A DNA stretch of 64,000 nucleotides, taken from the NCBI GenBank assembly GCA_903813345.2, contig CAIIXF020000006.1, forward strand, positions 39,521,936-39,585,935. Direction: 5' to 3'. The translations under genes and the position numbers were made by a program. Source of the DNA: Owenia fusiformis. Taxonomy: Eukaryota > Annelida > Polychaeta > Sabellida > Oweniidae. Positions 22,546 through 32,848 of the stretch are shown here, one piece after another. The notes under the pieces are model-generated. The model had not been told where the DNA came from. It saw only the letters and a program-made list of their open reading frames with translations, and did no database searches. Each line of letters opens with the position of its first letter. The stretch's first letter is position 1.

Positions 22546-23270
22546 AAAGGAGTGGTATCCATATGGAGAACTTTTTGAACATACGTTTCTCTTAAACCTG
22601 AGTCATAGAACAAAATCTAAAAATTTAACACATCGTCAATTTATATATGGTCATATTTTGAATGGTAACAATATAATTTGAAAAAAATATATATATATAC
22701 TTTCATCTATATTGTTTTAGAAAACACATCAAACACTTGTTTTGTTCTTTGGATCATGTTTCCAGATTAAAATGAAACATCTTTCCAAACCTCATTGGAA
22801 CAAAATGACATAAAACACATGTTTAGGTCTCTCAATATTGTTATTGTACAAATGAAATTTTGGTTGATTTTAAAAAAGTATCTTGTTAATGAAATAATGA
22901 AATAAAAGGTTTTTGTTTTAATTTTTTGAATACATTTTTAAAATCAACCAAAAATTCCTTTGTATAACTATAATATTGAGAGGTCTAAAAACATGTTGTA
23001 TATGCTATTTTGCTCCAACAAGGTTCGGAAAGACATTTTATTTCATTCTCAAGAATTGGTAGAAAGGAGCAAAAACGATTGCACTAAAAAAACAAAAAAA
23101 TTAGTTAACAAAAACAGTTATATGAAATATTTCTAAATAATTTTCGCATTAAATTGTTGTCGACATTACATAAAATACCGTGTTTTTTTACAGAATGTTT
23201 TTAATGATTGGTTTAAGAGAAAAACATTGTTAAATTCAGTTCTCCATATCGATACCAATCCTTTTGCACA
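22546..23270. mobile_element. long-inverted-repeat MITE (~365-bp arms)
   Basis: The left arm around 'ggagtggtatccatatggag' pairs with 'ctccatatcgataccaatcc' at the right end. The central parts pair too ('tttaggtctctcaatatt' with 'aatattgagaggtctaaa'). A second copy, missing its first part, follows the assembly gap at 57840-58370. No coding frame. Confidence 0.75.
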
Positions 23271-23530
23271 ATATCTTATTTTCAGGCATGTTTGTTAAAC
23301 TCTTGTTATTTCTTCAACATTTAAGACTGAGAATAAATTATGGCATCAACCAACATTTTAGACCTTTCTTTACATCATGTGATAATATGAGACTATTCAT
23401 GCAAGTATTAAGAAAAATATAGCCTGTTGCAGGAGTTCACTTTTTTTGAACCACCCTGTATAGCAAGTGCAATTTAAGGCTTTTATTGTCATAACTGACT
23501 GCAGTATTAGGCCAGATGTTGATATATTAC
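23271..23530. other. upstream flank of gene 1 with a solo mariner-like end
   Basis: 'tttttgaaccaccctgtata' at about 23443-23462 resembles the right end of the mariner-like element at 31861-32566 ('tttggcccaccctgta'). No matching left end was found nearby. It lies ~120 bp upstream of gene 1 and may contribute to its promoter. Confidence 0.35.
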
Positions 23531-23540
23531 ATATAAAGAT
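23529..23540 (+). promoter_or_regulatory. TATA-like element, gene 1
   Basis: 'acatataaag' ends 44 bp before the gene 1 ATG. Genes 2 and 3 have a TATATAT-like stretch at a comparable place (36520-36526 and 50134-50142). The conserved position suggests a TATA promoter with a very short 5' UTR. This is inference; no transcript data. Confidence 0.4.
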
Positions 23541-23581
23541 AACCAAGCACATTATTCAAACAGATCAAATAAGAATTTTAA

Positions 23582-25228
23582 ATGGGAGGAATATGTTGTA
23601 AATCAAAGGAGAAACGCTCTGTTGTAGAAAGTACAGAGAATTTACGCCAGCTCTCTGAATTAGAATCACAATCAGAATTGAGATCAATATCGGACACAAC
23701 CTCTGTTATAGAAAGTACAGAGAATTTACGCCAGCTCTCTGAATTAGAATCACAATCAGAATTGAGATCAATATCGGACACAAGCTCTGTTTTTGAACTT
23801 ACAAGGAACTTATATCAACTCACTGAATCAGAAAAAGACATAATATTAACAGACTTTGTAAATGCCGGATATGAGAAATGTAAACTAAAGCTCAGTGACT
23901 CAGAAATCAAAGAACATCAGGAGGAGATTATATCTAAAGTAAGGAGACTTTGTGATAAACTTGGAGAACTTTATCCTGTGTTTGCAGTTGGTGATATACT
24001 ACCAAATGGAAGTTATTTCAAAGGCAGCAAAATCATATACCCTGATGAATGTGATCTGCTGCTAGTTTTTAAAAAACTTTCAAAAAAATATGTAAAAATA
24101 TCAGATGCATATTGGAACAATGAAGTGGAAGTGAGAATACAATCTAAAAATCTGAAAACACGGATCAATGACATAAAACAATCATTGGGAGTAGATAAGG
24201 AAGTAATAGATGATGAGAACAATATTCTGCCTGGTATAACATATTTACGCCAGAGTGCAATCAATAAGTGTCTATCCCAACTGGAAGGTATTCACTACAA
24301 AGGGAAGAGGAGACTAGGACTAACCAGTAGTGAATGGGATTGCTTGAATAGATTGAGACTACTTCATCAGGAGGGGTCTACTTCTTTATACAAATACATT
24401 ATAGAGGAAGAATACTACTCCAATGATGAGTTGAAAGATAGAAACAGGAATGGAACATATGACCCCTACTTATCTCCGAATACAGTTAAATTAGATGAAA
24501 GGAAACATGGCCCATGTGTAAGAATAAGGGTTGGTGGTGGTAAATATACCACAGATATTGATCTTGGGTTCTGTATTAATAAGCAACAGACAGAGCATGG
24601 TAGATATGTAGTCCTGCCATATGACCCAGGACCAATAGGTTTTATTACATCATGGACTCAATCTGTCTATAACAGTAAACATAAACTTGACAAACATCAC
24701 AACAAGCTGCTGATGTTATTGAAACTCCTCATTCTGGAATGTCATCTAATCCCTCACAGCTCCACTTACAGCTCTCATGCCTTGAAGACCCTTGTGCTAC
24801 ATCATCAGGCAACATGTACATCTAGTGCGGGATCATTGGGAGGTTGCCTGTGTGATGTAGCTCATCATGTATTTGAACTCTATGAGATGAAGGAGGTGGA
24901 TGGACACCTGTGGATATATGACAGTGAGAAGGAACTTCCAGATGTTGATTTCCCAGATGTTGATGTACAACCAAGATCATTCTCAGGAATCAGGTCTGAT
25001 AATTATTGGCTGATGCCAGTAGTTCTCTATATCACAATACGTGCACTGAGATCTGGCTGCTGTACAGGAGAGGAGGTTCTACATGTGGACAGATGGTTAA
25101 TCCTATCTGAACTATGGAACAGCAAGAAGGGTGGCTATGTACGGCAATATGGTCCCATAAATGATCGAGAGTGGAAGATACCAATGAGAAAGATTGATGA
25201 ATTAATAACCAGATTTTATAGTAAATAA
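23582..25228 (+). CDS. cGAS-like receptor / Mab-21-family nucleotidyltransferase, gene 1
   Basis: 548 residues in one exon. N-terminus MGGICCKS: Gly2 fits N-myristoylation and Cys5/Cys6 fit palmitoylation, so membrane anchoring is plausible. Two 28-residue repeats follow (14-69), then a helical segment (76-130). Catalytic core: G143-S144 in PNGSYFKGSK, E156 and D158 in DECDLLLVF, and third acid D325 in TTDIDLGF. The C-lobe has W358xxS and SSHALKTLVLHH (397-408), the Mab-21/cGAS 'YHLKT' equivalent. The cGAS zinc thumb is absent. By family it should make a cyclic dinucleotide or similar signal when it senses a ligand such as nucleic acid, probably upstream of STING; ligand and product cannot be read from sequence. 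All three acids are present, so it is likely active. The start fits the conserved 'aaatgggagg' context shared with genes 2 and 3. Paralogs lie at 36558-42082 and 50187-51647. A Mab-21 protein without enzyme activity is the alternative. Confidence 0.92.
   Translation: MGGICCKSKEKRSVVESTENLRQLSELESQSELRSISDTTSVIESTENLRQLSELESQSELRSISDTSSVFELTRNLYQLTESEKDIILTDFVNAGYEKCKLKLSDSEIKEHQEEIISKVRRLCDKLGELYPVFAVGDILPNGSYFKGSKIIYPDECDLLLVFKKLSKKYVKISDAYWNNEVEVRIQSKNLKTRINDIKQSLGVDKEVIDDENNILPGITYLRQSAINKCLSQLEGIHYKGKRRLGLTSSEWDCLNRLRLLHQEGSTSLYKYIIEEEYYSNDELKDRNRNGTYDPYLSPNTVKLDERKHGPCVRIRVGGGKYTTDIDLGFCINKQQTEHGRYVVLPYDPGPIGFITSWTQSVYNSKHKLDKHHNKLLMLLKLLILECHLIPHSSTYSSHALKTLVLHHQATCTSSAGSLGGCLCDVAHHVFELYEMKEVDGHLWIYDSEKELPDVDFPDVDVQPRSFSGIRSDNYWLMPVVLYITIRALRSGCCTGEEVLHVDRWLILSELWNSKKGGYVRQYGPINDREWKIPMRKIDELITRFYSK
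23621..23788 (+). repeat. 84-bp coding tandem duplication in gene 1
   Basis: Two nearly identical 84-bp units (23621-23704 and 23705-23788) encode a 28-residue segment with ESTENLRQLSELESQSELRS. The 'ELESQSEL' core resembles the SQPELE units of gene 2, so this linker seems prone to expansion. The minus-strand frame 23578-23781 is its shadow. Confidence 0.9.
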
Positions 25229-25870
25229 CAATTCATCTCATCTTAGAGCCTAAATTGCAGTATACTCTGTTGTATCTATAATTGGGTCCAAGGTAAAACG
25301 AAATTACTTTACCAGATATATTTTTGATATCTTCAGCTAGTAACCACAGTATTTCTCCAAAATACTTGTATGATTTCACATACATGCATTGTATATGAAT
25401 ATTATTGTGAATATGACAGAATATTACAGAGTGATATAATAATAGCACTTTACTTTCAAATGCTAATGTTCTACAAAAACTGAGTTTTAATACAGGCATT
25501 ACATATTGAACACTTGTAATTCTCAATAAATATCATTTCATGTAGATGCAATGAATTATAATATAAAGATGACTGTTTTGGATTTAGTTCATTTGAATAC
25601 TAAAAAATACTACAGAGTGACCCAAAATAATATGGTGTATTTTACTTTCTAACTCTGATATTAAACAAAAAATTAATTATTATATTCTAATATATACAAC
25701 AACCTGATACAAATCTGTGTGTAACTTTAAATTCATCTGTAGACTGAGATTCATCTTGTTTATCTTGTCCAGGGTTGAGCAAGATGAACCCTTGGGAGAA
25801 GAGAAAATATTTTAAAGTTTTCAGTGGAGTAGTATATATTGAGTTGTATAAATACTAATGATATGTGAAT
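25229..25870 (+). other. gene 1 3' UTR and duplicated downstream flank
   Basis: The sequence after the stop is conserved with genes 2 and 3 ('agagcctaaatt', 'cagtatactctgttgt', 'taattgggtccaa'). An AATAAA at 25525-25530 follows the conserved 'cttgtaattctc' and matches AATAAA at 42385 and 52339, so it is the likely polyadenylation signal. Homology continues downstream ('tctgtgtgtaactttaaatt', 'gttgagcaagatgaaccct'). Confidence 0.65.
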
Positions 25871-26801
25871 TGTTACTGTAGATACACTTAATTTGGGTAC
25901 CGTTTTAATTTGACAGATTGGCGGATTGAGAAAATCTGCCAAATTAAAAATCTGCCAATTTTCAGATCTATTTCGGAATCCCTAGAGAATTTGTAATTTG
26001 TAATTATTTCACTTGTGAAAGTATTCCTATTTGGATGTCAATGCTATACCAGTACTGTCAACCCCCAAAGATTTTTCTCGCGGGACTGATTTTTTAGACC
26101 CAGTGCCCAAAATTCGCGGGATTTTGCTGGAAATCTACTAAAGTCGCGGGATTTCGCGGGGCATTTAAGGGATTAGCGTGATTGCGCTTATAGGCCAAAT
26201 TTTTTTTTATCAAATTCGCGGGATTTCGCGAGACCATTCGAGGGACAAACACCCTAATTACGGGACAGTTAACAGGTTTACCACCAAAAACTTCATAGAG
26301 GGACAGATTTTTTAGACAAAGTGCCCTAAATTTGCGGGATTTCGCGGGACATCCACCTAAATTTGCAGGATGTCCCGGGACATTCAAGGGATTTGCGTGA
26401 TTTGGACTAATGTAAAAGCGTGTAAAAGTACTTAAATCAAACTTTCAGATACTGATTAATCTAATATAATGCACCGTTACATTGTAACTTAAATAAACGT
26501 CAAGATAATTTCACAAAATACGCATAGGAATATTATTAAACTTTATTGTAATTTATCAAAAACAAAAACCATGCTTCAGGTGTGAGTATCGTAATCTAAC
26601 ACGAAATTCAAAAATTTGGAACAATACTTTGCACTTCTGGCGTCGTGACCAACTATATATGAAACGCTTACCCCCATAACGTTATATATCAAAATGTACC
26701 TATTCATATACTGTAGGCATGGACTTTCAATTGAAGGCCCATGATATAGGGGTTCGATTAATCTACATCAAATTATAGGGAATGAGGTTACTTTTCTAGA
26801 T

Positions 26802-27673
26802 AGGGTTTGTAGAAAAAACCGGGTACCGGGTAGTAAATCCTCCATGCTGGGTTCAAACCTGATACCCGGTCGAAAAAAACGAGTACCCAAAAAACGAAAT
26901 TTACGAATATACAACATAATTAGATCATTAGAAAACGTGTAAGATTTGTTTTGAATTTACAAAAATGTATGTAACTTCCTCCAAAATTGAGCTAGAAGCT
27001 TCAAATAAAAAGCATTTTAAGGCTCTTTTCTTCCTCTATCATCATGGTCATATTTCCATTGGTAATGAAGGGGGGGGGGTGCGATTGCACCATCACACCC
27101 TCTCCTGGCTACGCCAATGACATTGCAAGACGATTTGAATAACAAGACAAATCAATAGTTCGTATGTTGGTACGTGAATTGTTTTGATTATGATTTAAAT
27201 CCGTAAATAGCTATCGTTGCTTTAGCAGAGAGGTGACGTGTGTTAATTTACATGATGCAATGTGTAAAATTTTGATTATTAATCATAATTTAAGTTATCC
27301 CAATTGTCGACAAAATGTCCACTTAATTGTAAATTGTTATGTCTTACAATGTCATAGAAGTAGCCAGGAGAGGGTGCGATGGTGCGATCGCACCCCCCCC
27401 ATAACCTATGAAAATATGGCCATGACGATTGAGGAAGAAAAGAGCCTTAAAATATGCTTTTTATTTGAAGCTTCTAGCTCAATTTTGAAGGATGTTACAT
27501 ACATTTTTGTAAATTCAAAACAAATCTTACACGTTTTCTCATAATCTAATTATGTTATATATTCGTATTTTTCGTTTTTTGGGTACCCGTTTTTTTGACC
27601 GGGTACCGGGTACCAAGTTTGAACCGAGCATGGAGGATTTACTACCCGGTACCTGGTTTTTTCTACAAACCCT
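26802..27673. mobile_element. fold-back element with ~330-bp arms, 8-bp target duplication
   Basis: Ends AGGGTTTGTAGAAAAAAC and the complement pair for about 330 bp, including GGGTACCGGGTA motifs, 'atggaggattta' and C- or G-runs near the inner ends. TTCTAGAT is duplicated at 26794-26801 and 27674-27681, fitting a hAT-type insertion. The plus frame 27233-27544 lies in the right arm and is not a gene. A related GGGTACCCGG motif appears at 40060-40120. Confidence 0.75.
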
Positions 27674-27904
27674 TTCTAGATATCAGCATCCATAGATATC
27701 AGCGTTTGCTAACATTTGCTGAGTTCTGAGATGAAGGCCACACGGGTAGTAAAAGGCCAACGTTGGAACTATTTGTGACCTACATCCCTATTTTCGTAAT
27801 TAAAATGAAAGTTAAACCCTTCCTCTTTATTTTGATACCAAACAATTTAAAATAAGGTAAACTTTACTCCTCAAAAGTGCAAAAACTTAGCTTCTTATAT
27901 AAGA

Positions 27905-29151
27905 CTAGATAATGGCAACTCCGCGGAGTAGCAAATCCCAACGAACAAAATATCAATTACTGAATTCCAATCAATTATACTCATTACTTTGGTTAAAATT
28001 GAAAAATTTAGATTTGAGAATTGCTAATTCCTGCAAAGCAGCCATTTTGAACTTTCTGAGGTACAAATCTGAAAAATAATACCATAATTGTGATCTACTC
28101 CAAAATTCCTTAAATTAGAGTATTATATAGCCATACGTTGAAGGGATCGAAAAATTATTGCGAAATCGTACATTAGACGGCCATTTTGAATTTTACGAGG
28201 CTCGAATCAGAAAAAAGATATAATATTTGCAATCTACTCTTAATTGCCTTTCATTTGAGTATAATAAAGCTATACTTCAGAAAGATCTACAAATTAGCAC
28301 AAATTTCTGTTTTCCTGACCCCCCATACACGGCCCCTGGGGGTCAGGATGAAAAACACAGAATATATGTGAAATAGATAGATGTTGCGAATATACTACCA
28401 AAATTTCAAACAATAATATTAATTACTTTGGTTTAGAATGGAAAATTTATGATTTTTGCGAAAAAGTCCCGTCAGCGGCGGCCATCTTGAAAAAAATCCA
28501 TTTTGAATTTTCTGAGGTACAAATTTGAAAAATAATACCATAATATTTATCTACTCCAAAATTCCTTCAATATGAGTATTATACAGCCATACTTTGAAGG
28601 GATCGAAAAATTATTGCGAAATCATACATTAGACGGCCATTTTGAATTTTACGAGGCTCGAATCAGAAAAAAGATACAATATTTGCAATCTACTCTTAAT
28701 TGCCTTTCATTTGAGTATAATAAAGCTATACTTCAGAAAGATCTAAAAATTAGCGAAAATTTCTGTTTTCCTGACCCCCCATACACGGCCCCTGGGGGTC
28801 AGGATGAAAAACACTGAATATATGTGAAATAGATAGATGTTGCGAATATACTAACAAAATTTCAAACAATAATATTAATTCCTTTGGTTTAGAATGAAAA
28901 ATTTATGATTTTTGCGTAAGGCCCGTCATTTTTAAAGCGGCGGCCATCTTGAAATTTTTTTTTTTTTGCGTAAAACTTTTCATCAATATACATCTTTCCA
29001 CCAAATATGACGAAAATCCGTCTTCTAATATTTGAGTTATCTTCCGGACGGACGGACGGACGGACTGACTGACTGACGGACTGACGGACTGATGGACTGA
29101 CGGACGGACGGAGGGCTTCACTATATCCCTACCGAACTTCGTTTGTTGGGA
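27905..29151 (-). mobile_element. Helitron-like non-autonomous element, copy 1
   Basis: Read on the minus strand it begins TCCCAACAAACGAAG directly after an A and ends in CTAG directly before a T, with a hairpin (CTACTCCGCGGAGTTG) a few bases before the end. These are the hallmarks of Helitron insertions between A and T. A TCCG microsatellite lies just inside the 5' end (29045-29112). Internally a ~460-bp segment is tandemly duplicated (about 28030-28450 and 28508-28910). The frames at 28186, 28572 and 28903 are repeat translations. Confidence 0.65.
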
Positions 29152-29486
29152 TAATAAGATAATCACAATATAGGGGATTGCAACATTTTCGGAAATTCGC
29201 GGAGGTCAAAGCCACTTTTGCGGGACTTCGCGGGACATTGCGGGACACGCGAATTAGCCTAATTTTGATCGAATTCGCGGGATAATCCCGCCATTCGCGG
29301 GACACTTGACAGCTCTGCTATACTAAGACTTACTGTAAGTGGAACACATGAATCTGAAATGTTTATTTCCAGATCTATGCTAAAACTTCAGCTCAGTTCT
29401 GACTCCGCCAAAGTGAATAGCCGTCAATACTTGAAATTGAGCAAATCTGCCAAAATTTAGTAGCGTCAAATTAAGTGTATCTACAG

Positions 29487-29835
29487 TATATATGTTATCC
29501 AAGATGCCATATATATATATAATGGGTTTAAATGTTGCAAATTAATAAGAAAGGAATTGTGAAATGAGGCAGGCAGAATATGTATAATTACTTAAGATAA
29601 CATGCATATGCATTTTTATTTGAAATTATATAATTATATTAATTAATTTATCTTTGGTCACGTGATATGCTTTATGTTTTCTAGAGATTCAATGGCTCAT
29701 TTATATTTACATTTTATAAACAAATGAACATTTTCTAGGAAGTCCTAACACCCATTTAGCAATGATGATTAATGTAGTGCTGATCAGTTGACCAGTTAAT
29801 TTTATTTCATCTTCCCTTCTAGCAGGGATAGCAGG
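29487..29835 (+). other. continuation of the duplicated downstream flank of gene 1
   Basis: The flank resumes after the nested elements and matches gene 3's downstream sequence at about 53210-53550: 'tatatatgttatccaagat', 'aatgggtttaaatgttgcaa', 'gatatgctttatgt', 'tagcaatga'. The C-terminal part of the 127-codon minus frame at 29707-30090 lies within this duplicated non-coding flank, which argues against it being a gene. Confidence 0.6.
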
Positions 29836-31789
29836 AGTTCCAGGGTCAGCTGCCTTGAAATGGCTTGAAGAAGTATGACAGCCAAAATCAATCAGCATTT
29901 TTTTAAACTTAACCATTGAAATTGAAAGAATCATTTTGAGATTGCTTTTCTTTTCATTTTTGGGTAGTAGGGTAAAAATTGACCTACATTCTCGGAATAG
30001 TTTATGTACATAGGATTTTGCACTATTTCCCTGAATGATGTCGCTGTTTATATTTGGTAATAGGGAGTTTTCGCAACTCCCGTATAGCACTCCCTTATAA
30101 CGTATAACTTATGTAACGAAGCTGTGTTGTTATTAAGCGTTCAGTAAGGTGCTGTCCTCTTTAGTTAAAAATGTAAAGTAAAAGGATGTATGGAGAAATG
30201 AAACTAATAAATGTAGTATCAAAAGCTAGCTATGCAGTGCTGCCCCCTTTAAATGGAATTAAAAGCTAAAATAACTTATTAAACAAATGGCTCTATGAAG
30301 GAATCAGGGAACCCAGTAAAATGTGAAGATGACTGAAATGGCTTTAATCTAAGGGAGTTTTACTATGGATTTAATCTTAATCAGCTCAATTCCCACAAAC
30401 TATAACACAGCAAAATGAGTAGGTTCTTAAGATGAGTGTTTAATTGTATGTAAATCTTGTATTGTACAAAAATAAATAAAATATACTTGTTATCAAAATT
30501 ACTTTTTCACTGACTGTGAGATAATAATGAACCTGACTAGTAGCAAAAATTCCCGCTATGTAACTATAAGATTACAAATGTACACTTTTATACAAAGCTG
30601 AGATACGTGAGCCTGAAAAGTAAAAAGTACAAAAATCCAGCCTTTGAAGGTGATATCGAGGCGCCATGGGTTGAAAATGGAAATAAATGACGCAAAGTTC
30701 CAGCTCCTGAATGAACAACGGGAGCACCTGGTTACTTAATGCAAAATCTGTATAAAAGTATCCGCAGTATAAAAATGTAGAAAAATATTTGCACCAGTTC
30801 AAATAATAATCAAGTTTCGAAGGCACAAAATGTAATGGTTATGTAAGTGAATAAAATATTGCGTTTTAATCTATAATAATACTGTAATAATGCTGTGTTC
30901 AGAAAACTACCTTATATGGCCATGAATTCAAATCTCATTCCAAAATAAGTTTATAAAAAGTTTCACATTCAGCTTTATGAAATTCTAAGAAAATATGAAG
31001 CAATATAAGATCTCTGTTTAAAATGGCGCTCAACTGTTCCTGTTCAGGGAGCAGTAATAATACTATGCTCTGAGGTAGCAAATATCCTTTAACTCAAATG
31101 AGTGCTTAGCAGCAAAAATCAGAATGAAAATTGGCAGAAACTCTCAAAAGCTCAATTAAGTAGCCAAAATAGACTCAGTTTTTGAAAGGTTAGGGATCTT
31201 AGCCCAATTTGCACTAAAAATAAGTCAGACTGCAACCCTCCAGAGTATGGATAGACACAGATTTTACAAATACTAATTAAATCAGATGTCAATGGAATTC
31301 TGCCTAGAAATGTCAATAATTACTGGCCATCTCTGGCCTAAAGATGTGAAGTGAAATAAACTCAGCACATCAATTGAGTTCAAGAATATAAAAATATGGT
31401 TCCAAAGACCAGGAAAAATGATACCTGGCGCTTTGGAAATTGCCAAATCAAGGTGAAAAAGTAATTGAAAATTCGAAGGCGCCTACTCCTATCCACCTTG
31501 GTCTTAGCAAACTCAACTTAGTAATTTCCTAGCGCCAATAATGGGGGCTAAAACATACCCAGAGCCACCTGTCTTCATTCATGTTGGTATAACGTGTCTT
31601 CGCCAACAGTGAGTTGGCCTCAATCTCAATGTTTTCTGGTGATGTAAATGTAGATGTCGAAAATCGTATTGTACGAGAAGAAGATGGCTGTGTATCTTAA
31701 AACTGAGACAACTGAAACACTTGAGTCGTGAGAGCCCTCTATCAGCAGTGTTAGGTTTTAAAAGCATGAAGTCATTTTTACAAGAATAA
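29836..31789. other. no supported gene
   Basis: Only short frames without recognisable motifs are present (30572-30826 and 31579-31767 on the minus strand). The sequence appears unique within the window. Confidence 0.3.
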
Positions 31790-31860
31790 TAAACTTACAA
31801 GGAACTTATACAAGCTTGCTAAATCAGAAAAAAAGATATATTAAAGGCCCATTATGCATA

Positions 31861-32566
31861 CAGGGTGAGCCATAAAACCAATACCCAAGTTTAAAGATGA
31901 ATGATTCACATGATATATGTTAAACTATGCCATGTATTATGTATCATTTTAAAGAAAAATCATTTCCTAACAAAATGACACCATCCAATTGAAAAACTTT
32001 TAGTTTCTTGTGGAGTAAGAGACAAAAATTGACACCAGGGGTGCCATGAGCAACCAAAAATCAAAAAATTAAAATTTCAAAATTTCCCTCCATATTGCAG
32101 TCAACAGCTGCACTCAATATGCTTGAATCATCAAAAAATTATTTAAGAGTTATTACACAATTGATGATTAATTAAAAATATATGTGTATTTATATTCATA
32201 AATTGAAGTTTATTTTGATCGATTGAATAGTTTTCATCCTAGCATGACATCTATACTTACCTGTGAAATTCAATGTACTTACTTACCTGTGCACATGTAA
32301 TGTAAATGTTTCCGTCATGCGCGTTGTGCAATTTTAAAAATCAAAAGTTTTGAAAGTGCCAAAGTTTCCCTCCATTTTCCACAATTTGGAAATCTGCATT
32401 GAATAATTTTTTGGTCGCTTATGACACCCCTTGTTTCATTTGTAGCCTATAACTCCACAAGATATGATTTATCTTCAAAATGATATACAATACATAGAAT
32501 GGTTTAACATTATATCATATGATATTCATCCTTAAACTTGGGCATTCCTTTTTTTGGCCCACCCTG
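31861..32566. mobile_element. mariner-like MITE, ~110-bp inverted ends, TA duplication
   Basis: The left end CAGGGTGAGCCATAAAACC and the right end complement (GGCCCACCCTG) pair on through 'acccaagtttaaagatgaat' and 'gtatcattttgaag'-type sequence. TA is at 31859-31860 and 32567-32568. Solo-like right ends occur at about 23445 and 49093-49110. Confidence 0.8.
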
Positions 32567-32848
32567 TATTTTCAAAATTCTTTGGCAAAATGAAGTCTTA
32601 CTTTTGATCTTCATGGTATTTCCAATGGATTGATACGTACTCTATCTTTTAATAGACACCAAAAACAGCTCAAATGGGTCACATCAATTCTTACAATAAA
32701 TATCAAAATATATTTTCGATCTGTCAATCAATCAAGTCAATTCGATCAAGTTTTTACCAATATCATTGAAAGATGTCGAAGTTATTTGCATCACATTATT
32801 CATTCGTATTCATAGAAGTATTGCCATCTTTTAAATGAAGAGTTATTA
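32567..32848. other. interior of the TTAA insertion, nothing recognised
   Basis: A 61-codon plus-strand frame (32630-32815) has no recognisable motif. Confidence 0.3.

Larger units (their letters stand above)
26050..29317. mobile_element. CAG...CTG element with 6-bp target duplication, GCGGGA-rich
   Basis: Termini CAGTACTGTCAA and the complement of TTGACAGCTCTG resemble the 1412-1894 family. CTATAC is duplicated at 26044-26049 and 29318-29323. Both subterminal zones are filled with 'ttcgcgggat' phrases (26070-26400 and 29200-29300). Inside lie a hAT-like fold-back (26802-27673) and a Helitron-like element (27905-29151). The minus frame 26094-26387 is a repeat translation, not a gene. Confidence 0.7.
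25876..29486. mobile_element. TA-target MITE (337 bp of its own) carrying a nested insertion
   Basis: Termini CTGTAGATACACTTAATTTG and the complement are flanked by TA (25874-25875 and 29487-29488). The homologous flank of gene 3 shows the empty site ('gtgaattgctatatatg', near 53204). The element is split by the insertion at 26050-29317. A solo end resembling it ('gtagatacactta') is at 43547-43559. Confidence 0.75.

Noticed and set aside
28903-29166. Frame with VRPSVRPSVSQSVS repeats
   Set aside because: Translation of the TCCG/CGGA microsatellite of the Helitron-like element.
29707-30090. 127-codon minus-strand frame
   Set aside because: Its C-terminal part overlaps the duplicated non-coding downstream flank shared with gene 3, where the frame is not kept.
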